In this document: in pieces, positions 55,024 to 64,000 of the stretch | Layout of the letters: each line of letters opens with the position of its first letter | How positions within the stretch are numbered: position 1 is the stretch's first letter | DNA from: Elymus sibiricus | Taxonomy: Eukaryota; Streptophyta; Magnoliopsida; Poales; Poaceae | Assembly (NCBI GenBank): GCA_039707655.1 | Contig: CM077667.1 | Coordinates: 542,914,222-542,978,221, forward strand | Length of the DNA stretch: 64,000 nucleotides | Direction of reading: 5' to 3' | The notes under the pieces: generated by a model | Seen by the model: the letters and a program-made list of their open reading frames with translations, nothing else | Told to the model about the DNA's origin: nothing | Databases searched by the model: none | Program-made: the position numbers and the translations under genes

Positions 55024-57575
55024 CTAGCCCGTGCGAATGCACGTGTTGACGACTCGTGTGCATAATTACACAGGTGTAGGGGCAAGCAAAATGGTTCGTA
55101 GTATGTTGCGACGCAGGTATTTTTGATTGACTCTGGTGGATAAGCTACGTGTATTGCTGAAAGTGACTTCACTTTTGCAGCGATAGACATTAGTTGGATT
55201 CAAGAGTAGAGAAAGATCTTTGCCCGCCTGTTGTACATGGGATCCTACTCCAAACTCAGAGAAGTTGTTGATCATCAGTGTTACTGTGTGAGGTCATACT
55301 TATATGAGAATAATATAAAAGGATGTCCAGACTGCAATGCATATATACCTGCAGGCATAAAGGAATAACCAATGTCATTGCTAGAGCATCCTGGTCGTGG
55401 TATAGAGATAACGATGCTCTAGTCGATTCTCTATTTGATTGCTCTTTACTGTGTGTTGTAATGTGATTAATCATTTATCACGTAGATTTAATTTCTAATT
55501 GCACTTAATTGCAGCTGTCCAACAGTTTGTATAAATTTGATGTTTCATATTATCCTCGTGGAACTTAGACAATCATGTTACCTCACTTCCCTTTCCACCC
55601 GGGTGTCAGTTTTTCTATACCACTCGGATGCAATTGATAACAGTTTAAAAAATACTGAAGTGTTGTATCAACGCCATATGAATTTTTAACATTTACTTGT
55701 GCTCTCAATTAATTTTTTTTGGAATGTACTGTTAATATGTCAGAAACACACTATATATGATCAACTTTTATGCCATTCAGATTTAAGCCACCCACTTATG
55801 TCTTCTCTGAGTGTTGATGAACATGTGCCTATATCCTATGACAATGTAACCAACGGGCCGGGATGATAAATGGACTATGTATTTGGAAATCAAAACAACG
55901 TACATGCATGAGAAGTTGAAGCATCAAACCTGAAAGTGAAGGATGTTTTGCACCATAAAGATCGGTCGGATTCAAGAGTAGAGAAAATCATCATCAGTCA
56001 TCCTTACATGAGATACTGTTTCAGAGCAAAGAAGGTTGTCGGTCATTAGTGAGATTATATTGATTTGGTTAAATATAAGGGAATGCCTAGAATGCACTCT
56101 ATACCTGCAAGAATAAAACGAACAAAACATTTTATTGGCAAAACATCCAGATTGTAGTATAGATATAATTGCAAAGTGACAACATTAACCATAAGAAATC
56201 TTGAGTAGATGATATCGTTATATAGTGCATAGTGTTAATCTCTGTAGACGAATAAAAATGCAGCAAGAAGCTAGCATCGCTCCCTACCTCTATGGGGGTA
56301 GAATTGCTAGCAGTCAGAAGGTTGAACATAAATCAAAGAGGCAGGTATCTGGGACCATCCTAATGAACACCAGTATGGGAAAGCCAATGCATTAGAGTGC
56401 AGAAATAAGGACTTGAAAGATCGGACACAGGAAGAAACATCAGTGCGTACCTCCATGCAGTAGTAGAAGTAGGAATTAACGGATTTCTGAAAGAGTGTGA
56501 CCTCTTGCAAAATCAAGAGCACGGAGCCATCCCAACAAATAACTAAAAAGAAAGATGATAGATCCAGACGCTATGGCGAAGAGGAATAGAGAGATTATAG
56601 GAATCAAAAGAGAAATTATGACATTAATGAACCAATCTTCTTTACTCGGGAAGAACTCTTCGTGCTCAACACTTGATTATCTAGAATTAGTCAGAAGGGG
56701 AAAATACACAACTTACCTGGAGTGTGTAGTAGAAACGTCTCTACACGGTGTCCGGATGCTGTGAGGGAGGCAGCCGCGGAAGCGTCCATAGGAGGAGCGA
56801 CACTTCTGATGTGGGTCACGGTGAGGGAGGTAGCCGCAGTGTCGTCCATAGGAGGAGCGACGCTTCTGATATGGGTCGTTGGTGGTTGTGCGGCCAGCTT
56901 GGTAGAAACATGATACACATGACCGGGGGAAGAAGGCAACGACTGTGTGAAGGCAAGAAGAAGCTGCTGCGAAGTTCGGAGGTGCAGACTGCCGGTGGAG
57001 GAGCGACGCCGGAGCTACCATGGACGGAACGGAGACGTACACAGGAGGGGAGGACCAGGGAACTGCCACCTTGATGATGCAGGAATCATATTTGCAAGGA
57101 GAACTTAGCCCTAGATAATCCCGGAGTGCAGCGAAGGTGAGCCAGATTGGCGGTCGGAGGTGCACATGGCGTGGAGATGGGATCCCAGTCGCCATGCACT
57201 ACGGGAAAATAATTCTGAAGGAGGGCTCGATTGGTTGCCGCTTGCTTAGAAGATGAGTAACGGCGGAGGGGAGAAAGGAAAGAAAATATGCGATGGGAAG
57301 GGGGGACGATTCCGCTAGGCAATTGGGCATTAAGATGATTGCATTCATAGCGGCCCGCACGTTAGAGGGTGGGTGGAGATTATCGCAGCTGTAGGGTGGG
57401 CGTCGAGCTACACAGTTGATCCAATGGCTAACGCAGCGGTACCATGGGAAAGTAAAATGTTATTTCCATGATGACGTGGGGACAGTTTTCGCTGAGGTGG
57501 CATGGTTGATGACGTGGATAGCCTGCATGTTAAGAGAAATATGTTAGTGGGGATGAACTATTTAGGTATTATAGA
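55024..57575 (-). mobile_element. Probable non-autonomous Helitron on the minus strand
   Basis: Minus-strand 5' end TCTATAATACCTAAATAG at 57575 follows an A, like grass Helitrons. The proposed 3' end at 55024 has CTAG next to a hairpin (CGTGC/GCACG). The base after CTAG is G instead of the expected T, and the hairpin lies unusually close, so the 3' end is less certain. No RepHel gene is inside. 56555-57320 has open frames and a 60-bp repeat that may be captured gene sequence. Confidence 0.5.
56760..56879 (+). repeat. In-frame tandem repeat, two units of 60 bp
   Basis: GTGAGGGAGGCAGCCGC and GTGAGGGAGGTAGCCGC begin units 60 bp apart, each containing CGTCCATAGGAGGAGCGAC. Frames stay open on both strands, so one strand may have been coding, but the product is unknown. 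Confidence 0.85.
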
Positions 57576-57597
57576 TTCCTGATATGTATTAGAACCA
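57576..57597. other. Short spacer between two Helitron-type ends
   Basis: Only 22 bases separate the 5' end at 57575 from the CTAG at 57598. No feature of its own. Confidence 0.4.
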
Positions 57598-57630
57598 CTA
57601 GTCAACCACCCGTGCACCTGCACGGGCTAG
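57598..57630 (-). mobile_element. Helitron 3' terminus, minus strand
   Basis: On the minus strand, a perfect 8-bp stem (CCCGTGCA/TGCACGGG, 57609-57626), then 7 bases, then CTAG followed by T, which is the canonical Helitron 3' end. The body would extend rightward. Its 5' end is not located. Confidence 0.6.
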
Positions 57631-59499
57631 GGATTTCATATGACTACATATGCTGCTATCCATTATATTCTACGGAAATTAACCTTCGAAACGTAATAGA
57701 AAATGTAACATATTTATATATTTTTGATCTCTGATATTACATGAGTCTTTTTTCCAAAAATAAAGAAAAATATTTTATATAAACCTTGGTGATACAATTT
57801 TGAATAATAGAATTCGACCAATAAAATTCTATGAGCTTTGTAAATTGTGACACTTATCTTAATAAAGATGAAACAGTTGGTCCATTTGTGATTATTTATA
57901 TTCCGGTATGTGCATTAACAACATGTTGATATTAGCACAGAGGGCCCGTTTTGCTTAATCAAACAAAATATAAAAACGTAGTAATCACATATAGAGTTAA
58001 GAAATAGAAATCGAATGAAACTTAATGTTACGATATGCATCGCGAATTGGAAATCAATAGATATAAAGTATCTCTATACTATGTCAAGCATCCTAGGTAA
58101 AATGCCCTGCGCTACAATAAACAGGTCCTAAACACCGGCATGGTCATTTAAATAAATTTCAATAGTCTACTTCTCAAAATTGCTGTGGAAAAATAAGTTA
58201 GAAAGCACAAACAGAACGTGAGTGAGGATATCAAGATGGCCGAAAAGCTAGAATTGTTCTTTCATAGTCTACTTTTCAACATAATCAAAAAGACGTATCG
58301 AATATTAGAATCTAACATCTAGATGTAAATCACTCAATGGATTAACCGGTTTTAAAAGGAATTATTTGGAATAGTAAGGCGTTGAAAAAAATGTTATCAA
58401 AGGGCAAGAATGATGTACAAAATATAAAATATATCATGATATGTATATCTCAATTCTTTTGCAACAATTTCTAAGAATTAGTGAACCAAAACAAAAGTTA
58501 GAGGAGAGGAGGAATTTTTAAGAGAGCGCACAATAATTTGTCAACTAAAGGATCTACATTGGCTTCCATGTTTCTCGAGAAGGAATTAGTTGTTTCGTAG
58601 TGGTCGCAGAATGACAGATGTGTTTTTCCTCGCCGTGATCCTACATGCTAATATATATGCGAACTAAAGAAAGTTAATGGTCGGTCAAATATGAAGCTGG
58701 GCTTATAACTTTGTATAAATTTTGTAGGTACCATGAAAATTCTTCCGATGGGTTGCATGTCATGTATCTACATACACTGAAGAATAACCACAAACAAACA
58801 TCAATCTTCTCTTGGCCAAAAATCCTAGTGTTGCAGATAATAAAATTCCACAAACCAATATGATTTCCTGGTGCATGACCGAAGAAGTTTTAAAATTAAA
58901 ATAGAGATGAAACAAAACTATTTTTTTCAAACCACTGGGTAACAATAAATGCACTATACCACTTAACATACAGTAATATTGGGAATTGTGATGCAACACC
59001 AGATCAGCTCGAGATTAACAATGATAGCAATGACAAATAACATGGAGAAACAATACTGCTTTTACCTCAAAAATAAAAATCGTAGAAATTGCCTACAATA
59101 ATGCCGAAAATTAAAGTTTCAACGATCCACTTAAATAGTCCAAGTTACCATTCGCAGATCAAATCAACATATCGATTATAGAGTGAAGAGAAGATTGCAT
59201 TGTCACCCCAGATTAGGGAAACTTCATCCATCAAAATTGCCTGCTGTAAAGCCGTGGAGCTACAAAATCTACATGATGCGGCTAGGAGGCCATGGAAAGA
59301 ATGAGTCAGATGGATGTTAAATTTCTTGGAATTAAGCAAGAGTTGCTATCCGAATAGGAATAGGTCACGGAACTATACTTAGTTAGGTTCTAATTGCTTG
59401 GTACAATGTAATCAACACCATGTGAAATAAACCAAGGAACGGTTTGAGAAATAAAGCAAGGAGATAGGCACTATAGCAATCCTTGGTACCTTCATGTGT
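57631..59499. other. AT-rich DNA, no gene recognised
   Basis: Possibly Helitron interior. Open frames are short and without domains. No TIR, LTR or RNA gene found. Confidence 0.5.
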
Positions 59500-60480
59500 A
59501 CCTCAGTACGTACGGGTACAGGATCCATCAGTGTATGTCAGTACGTGTATCTTGGGTTTGTTGTAGCATACGGCCGCTGGAATTAATCATGGTGCTTCTT
59601 CGTGCCTCTTCGTGCTTGCTTTGTCTATGAAGTTAGCTTCAGAATCAATCAGTGCACGTGCATGCATCGTCTACGTACATATTCAACCGCCGGAATCAGT
59701 CAATGTGCTCCTTCTGCCTAGTGGTAGCTTCATCTATGTGTACGTGTTTGTTCAGGCCAAAAGCAGCAGCCATCACCACAACAGGGCCGTAGCTTTAGTC
59801 GGCATCATAGCGCTCGCCGGGAAGTCTTCGGCGACTTGCATCGGGAAGTAAGCCAGATCCACCTTGAGCCATCCGTTCATGTCCTGGCATCTCAAGTAAA
59901 CTTAGCTAGTTTTTCTGGAATCGTATGAAGATGACCAACGAACGACTTCAATCAGGAAGATCTCTAGATGGATTTTGAGCCTACCCTTCTTGCCGTGGCG
60001 TCTAGCTTTATGGCAGCGGCCCCGGCGGAAGCGGCTCGGCGCCCGGCGGGCGGAGGCAGGTGCGGCGGCGCTAGGCGGCGGTGGCTGGGCGTTGGATGCG
60101 GCGGCTAGGCGCGGCAGCAGGCAGAGGTACGGCGCCGGCAGCAGCTAGCAAAGCAGCCGCAGCCAGCAGCAGGAGGTAGCAGCACCTAGCGGCAGAAGTA
60201 CCAAGCAGCAGCGGCGGAAGCACAACAAGAAGAAGCAATAGCAGCTAGCACAGCACGCACCAGCAAGGGTAAGGCCATGCGCGCCAAGCAGCTAGCAGCG
60301 CTAGCAGGGAGCGGCGGCAGCGGACGCTAGGAGGCTGCAGCGCAAGCGGGGGCGCAGCGGTGGGCGCAGGGAGTGGCGTGCGGTGGTGGGCGCAGCAGCA
60401 ACGAGCAGCATAGGGCAGCAGCGGGTGCGGCGCTGGACAACCAACCGAGTATGTACGCTTTTGCTACAAAATCTGGTTTC
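59500..60480. other. Unassigned region with GCGGCGG/CAGCAG-rich part
   Basis: 60000-60420 consists largely of 'gcggcgg', 'cagcag' and 'ctagcagc' words. Frames open on both strands are compositional. 59500-59880 has diverged internal repetition (CCGCTGGAAT / CCGCCGGAAT). No product supported. Confidence 0.4.
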
Positions 60481-60488
60481 GCTATCTA

Positions 60489-60540
60489 ATAGTCCCACGT
60501 CGGTCCTTTTCTCTAAGTTTCACCAGTTTATATACGTTTA
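60489..60540 (+). promoter_or_regulatory. Sequence resembling a plant snRNA-type promoter (USE and TATA)
   Basis: AGTCCCACGTCGG at 60490 resembles the plant upstream sequence element RTCCCACATCG, with one mismatch in the core, and TTTATATACG follows about 30 bp later. That spacing is near that of Pol II snRNA genes. The downstream bases do not match U1, U2, U4 or U5 starts that I know. It may be chance. Confidence 0.3.
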
Positions 60541-61527
60541 CAAGTTACCTAGCAGCAAGCCTCGAGAACCCAAAAACAAAGAGAATGAAGGAACAAATCG
60601 AGAAAAGGAAAGGGAGGACGGAGATGCAACATATGCGTTGATTTTGTGGCTTAAATTTCGGATGGAGGAAGAAAAAGGAGGAGGACTATATATGCAAGGG
60701 ATGCGCGGACTGATTGTGGGCTCTAAATATATGATGGATGCATGCATGACTGCTGATTGGCTGGTGACATGGTGGGTTCATTCTCATTAAATTGGGAAGG
60801 CTGGACCAAGAACTCCGCGTTGCATGCGGAGACTCGGCACGGATTTAAAATAATTAAAAGAAGAAGTAATCCGCGGATATGAGCAGTTGGGAACTCAGAT
60901 TTGAAATTAAAAGAGGAAATAAATTCGGCAGAAAGAAAGGAATTAGAAGAAGAAATAAATTTCGTGTTCTATCTAATGGGAGAGATGCCCATTAAATAAA
61001 TATGTTGTTTTCAATTTCCCGTGGTATATATAAATCAGTTTTCAATCTCCATGTTTATAATTTTATATGAATTATGAATTATTTAGCGCAGTGTGGAAGT
61101 CAGGTTTTTTGCCTGAAGTGTGAATGTAAAGTTAACAATTGATTGATTTCCAACCAATGGGAATGAACTTCATGAATATTAATTTTTGCTCTCTTTTATA
61201 CTTGATGATTACAACAATAATTTTACTCTCGACGGTTTGTTTTTTTGTACTATGATTCGATGGCCATGGTCGAAGAACATGACGACATAGTTTACTGCCT
61301 GAAAAATGCCCAAGCTCATTGGCGACAGTGAAGTGTGTGTAGCTTATGTTCGGTCAAGAGCCTCATACCTTAACATAATTTGCATTAAGAATTATTATTG
61401 TGTGCGATAAATAAGGAAATGCACCACATGATATGTAAAGACATGATTTATGTTGAACCACGTGAAGTGAATGTGACGGTTGTTGCAATGCATGAGGAAT
61501 TAGAAGTCGGTGCAGGGAGGGGCTTGA
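60541..61527. other. Intergenic, no gene recognised
   Basis: An open frame at 60383-60790 has no known domain. The rest is AT-rich. Confidence 0.4.
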
Positions 61528-61709
61528 GGTGGTGTTTGGTTCAGGGACTTTTTAGTCCCAGAGACTAGAAAAAGTCCCTTTTAGGGACTTGGGAACCAAA
61601 CAGGAAGGGACTTTTTCTATAGGGACTAGAAAAAGACTCTACTGGAGAGTCTTTTTTTGATTAGTCCCTGGGACTAAAAAAAGTCCCTTCCCTGGAACCA
61701 AACACCCCC
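61528..61709. mobile_element. Tourist-like (PIF/Harbinger) MITE, 182 bp
   Basis: Ends GGTGGTGTTTGGTTCAGGG and, in reverse complement, GGGGGTGTTTGGTTCCAGGG. The whole element folds on itself around 'agggacttttt / aaaaagtccct' words. TGA flanks both sides, a variant of the usual TAA or TTA duplication. Inserted just inside a Helitron 3' end. Confidence 0.8.
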
Positions 61710-61722
61710 TGAGTTTGTTTCT

Positions 61723-61752
61723 CCCGTTGCAACGCACGGGCATTTGTGCTAG
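61723..61752 (+). mobile_element. Helitron 3' terminus, plus strand
   Basis: CCCGTTGCAACGCACGGG forms an imperfect hairpin, followed by 8 bases and CTAG, then T as expected for the A/T target. The Helitron body lies to the left. Its 5' end was not found. Confidence 0.65.
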
Positions 61753-61754
61753 TA

Positions 61755-61785
61755 TAAGATATAAGATATAAGATATAAGATTTGC
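61755..61785 (+). repeat. ATATAAG microsatellite
   Basis: Four ATATAAG-like units directly after the Helitron 3' end. Confidence 0.9.
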
Positions 61786-61993
61786 TAAACTACAACTTTG
61801 GATGGACTGTTGTGGCGATAGTTTTCCGACATTGCCTCCAGGTGCTTCTCCAAGAGTCCACGAAGATTATTTGGTTCACACAATACCATTATTGTTGCGG
61901 GCGCGGAGTAACTGGTAGCGAGCACAGATGATCGTGATATCGTGGTTGTTCGCTAACGCATGGGGATCTGGGCCAATCCCTTATACGGCTCGT
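61786..61993. other. Spacer before the SINE, nothing recognised
   Basis: No domain, repeat or RNA gene seen. Confidence 0.4.
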
Positions 61994-62011
61994 TCTGAGG
62001 TGCTGTTATAT

Positions 62012-62341
62012 TTTTTTGAGACATTTTTTTTTTTAGCAGAGTACAATCGAAGTCGCTCACATACACGTGATGCCTTCGAACGCACGCACACATACCCTAC
62101 CCCTATGAGCATCTCCGAGAGACTAAGCCGGCACATCATCTTGAGATTGACGAAGTCGCCATAGACGTCTTCGTTGTCGACGGGAACGTCTCCTCCCACT
62201 GAAAACACATCGCCGGAAGACCTGGAATAAATCCAGGAAAATGCAAACACCAACGTCAAGTCTGAAACAAACTCTGGTGGGCAGGGGATACCACTGTCCT
62301 CCTAACCATCCAACCATAGGTTGGTTTGTTTTTTTGAGACA
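62012..62341 (-). mobile_element. Au-type SINE, minus strand, with 18-bp target duplication
   Basis: Flanked by direct repeats TCTGAGGTGCTGTTATAT at 61994-62011 and 62342-62359. The minus strand begins with a tRNA-like head (GGTTAGGAGGACAGTGG, then GTATCCCCTGCCCACC) and continues with the Au body (GGGAGGAGACGTTCCCG, CTCAAGATGATGTGCCGG, TCTCTCGGAGATGCTC), ending in a T-rich run on the plus strand, which is the poly(A) tail. TTTTTTGAGACAT occurs at both ends inside the duplication, which is unusual. Confidence 0.9.
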
Positions 62342-62359
62342 TCTGAGGTGCTGTTATAT

Positions 62360-63068
62360 GGTTACTGTTTGGAAATACGTACGTGTCAAGGGCGAGTAGT
62401 GGGCCACACGGGCTGAGCCGTGGCCCAGAATCGTTTTGCTCTCTCTGATCCGTGGCTCGGATAAGTCTCTTTCCGTGAAGGGCGTCAGCGTCGATGCAGA
62501 CCCATAGTCTTCTTCCCCACCGCGGCCGCCATTTTTGCTAGTACCTGAAGAGGGAGAGAGGGGGAAAGTGGGAGAACAAGCGAGCACCGATGGAATGGAG
62601 TTCCTCATGAAGCCAATCAGGAGGTATGGGTGCGATTTTGTCCCCAGCTATGCGTGCGGGTTGAAGAGTGGAGGTCAGGGTCTGAGGTTTTTTTGTTTTC
62701 TCTGTCACAAATCCACGTTGATTGAGGAGGTCAGAGAGAGTCTTCTGCCGGAAGGCTAGCCGGCGGACAGCAGCAGGCGAACGCTGGGGGATGTGCAAGA
62801 TGACAACGGGGACGAAACCCATCGGGGACGTGTGTGAGCGGCGTTGGGCGGATCTGCGATGCGACTGGACCGGCGACGACGTCCGGAGATGGACGAATCT
62901 ACAGTGCGGCTGAAGCGGCAGCAGTGAGAAGGGACAGCTTGCCTCCGACTTTTGAGCTCTCCACGGGGAAGATGAATCCCCAGGCTCCTAGTTGGAATAA
63001 GAGGTGAGCCAGACTGAATTTAAAACTTGTTCTCTGATGTTTTGGTGCTATGGTCTATGACGAATTTC
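62360..63068. other. Unassigned, moderately GC-rich
   Basis: Open frames on both strands (for example 62535-62759) have no recognised domain. No promoter or splice structure can be supported. Confidence 0.35.
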
Positions 63069-63790
63069 AGTAAATGTATGTGATATGAAGACCTGAATTT
63101 TAAAAAACAATGGGAAACCGAATGTGATGTGATGAGTTTCGGTAAACATATTTTCAGGCTGTGTGTGGCCATGGGCTGTTGGTTGAATTTTTGGTGTGGC
63201 AGCAGTAATCCATGTTATGGTATGAATGAGTGTACGGACTGGATGTTATTAGTGGTTGTTGTAGTCAAATTTAGGCATCATATGAGTTAGTATTTTCTGA
63301 ACTGCAATTAGAGGAGCAGTGAAACAATTTGTTGACATAACTCATTTGTAAGATCCTGTGGAGTTGAATGTGTGCCGCTGGTCCTAGCAGGGCACCTTGC
63401 CAAATCGGCGCTAGCGCATTTGAGAAGGCAGTAAATGTATGTGATATGAAGACCTGAATTTTTAAAAATAATGGGAAACTGAATGTGCTATGAATAATTT
63501 CAGTAACCATATTTTCAGGCTGTGTGTGGCGGTCCAGTGTTGGTTGAATTTATGGTGTGGAAGTAAACCATGTTATGATATGACTTAGTGTGAGGAGTGG
63601 ATGTTCCTAGTGGTTAATGTAATCTAATTAGGTTTCACGTGAGTTTGTTTTTGTGAAATGCAATTAGATGCGCAGTCATACAATTTCTTTGACATAAGTC
63701 ATTTGTGAAATCCTGTCACCTTGCCCCAAGCACGTAAGCCCATTTGAGAAATGGTGCAGGGTGTCCTATGAGGTACAAAATGCTGGACGG
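63069..63790 (+). repeat. Tandem duplication, two units of about 360 bp
   Basis: AGTAAATGTATGTGATATGA begins at 63069 and 63429. The units share blocks including ATTTTCAGGCTGTGTGTGGC, 'tgttggttgaattt' and 'catttgagaa', with many substitutions and small indels. The second unit may be incomplete. Non-coding. Confidence 0.85.
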
Positions 63791-64000
63791 AGGTAACGAA
63801 TTTGAATGCAAATGCGGGCAGTTTGAACACAAACATGCAATTGGTAAAACAAGAAGGAGATAGGTGATGGAGATTATAATGAAGTTGTGCAAAAGATTGA
63901 GCAACAGATCACGTGCATCTAGATGGTCAGCTTGCTCGGCAACTTGCAGCAGAGCTGGGCATGGAATGTGTGTGGATTAATTTATTAATTTACTGATTTC
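63791..64000. other. Window end, nothing recognised
   Basis: No gene or repeat supported before the window ends. Confidence 0.4.

Overview
This is nuclear DNA from a grass, most likely a member of the Triticeae (wheat, Aegilops, barley or a close relative). The evidence is a partial Copia LTR of the Angela/BARE/WIS type, an Au-type SINE, large grass CACTA transposons, and GC-rich TE genes next to AT-rich intergenic DNA. The window is almost entirely nested transposable elements. I find no intact ordinary host gene. The two host genes I recognise, an F-box gene and a DUF295 gene, are both split by DNA transposons.

Layout. 1-10468 is the 3' part of CACTA element A, with a TNP2 transposase gene and a second gene ending in a Ulp1-like protease, both broken by point stops. 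10469-16950 holds a DUF295 pseudogene on the minus strand split by a 2,080-bp Mutator-like element (256-bp TIRs, 9-bp target duplication), then a LINE fragment and a second Mutator-like element full of tandem repeats. 16954-18764 is an F-box gene cut by a 615-bp hAT element. 19311-19582 is a miniature CACTA element. 20623-28188 holds two direct copies of a non-coding Triticeae repeat separated by a Copia (Angela-type) 3' fragment. 28189-33227 is a LINE interrupted by the 3' end of a minus-strand Copia element. 33550-35045 is an AT-rich, Mutator-like repeat. 36530-37995 is a small LTR element without gag-pol. 38640-40640 is a Helitron helicase relic split by a 1.4-kb CACTA element. 43653-54924 is complete CACTA element B with a perfect CAT target duplication. 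55024-61752 contains Helitron-type ends and AT-rich filler. 61528-61709 is a Tourist-like MITE, 62012-62341 is an Au SINE, and 63069-63790 is a tandem duplication.

How the main genes fit together. Both large CACTA elements have two transcription units on the same strand: (1) TNP2, the DDE-type transposase with Transpos_assoc, Tnp2, DUF4218 and DUF4216 regions, and (2) an accessory gene with a TNP1-like N-terminal half and a Ulp1/C48-like C-terminal half. In both, palindromic repeats of the kind found near the element ends also occur inside the element, directly before the GC-rich first exon of gene 2. In element A a TATA box follows them. Element B also carries a third small reading frame, a stand-alone RNase H1/viroplasmin-type RNA:DNA hybrid-binding domain, while its Ulp1-like domain lacks the catalytic cysteine that element A keeps. 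The shared operator-like repeats, the shared leader hairpins, the pseudoprotease and the hybrid-binding protein are the most interesting content of the window.
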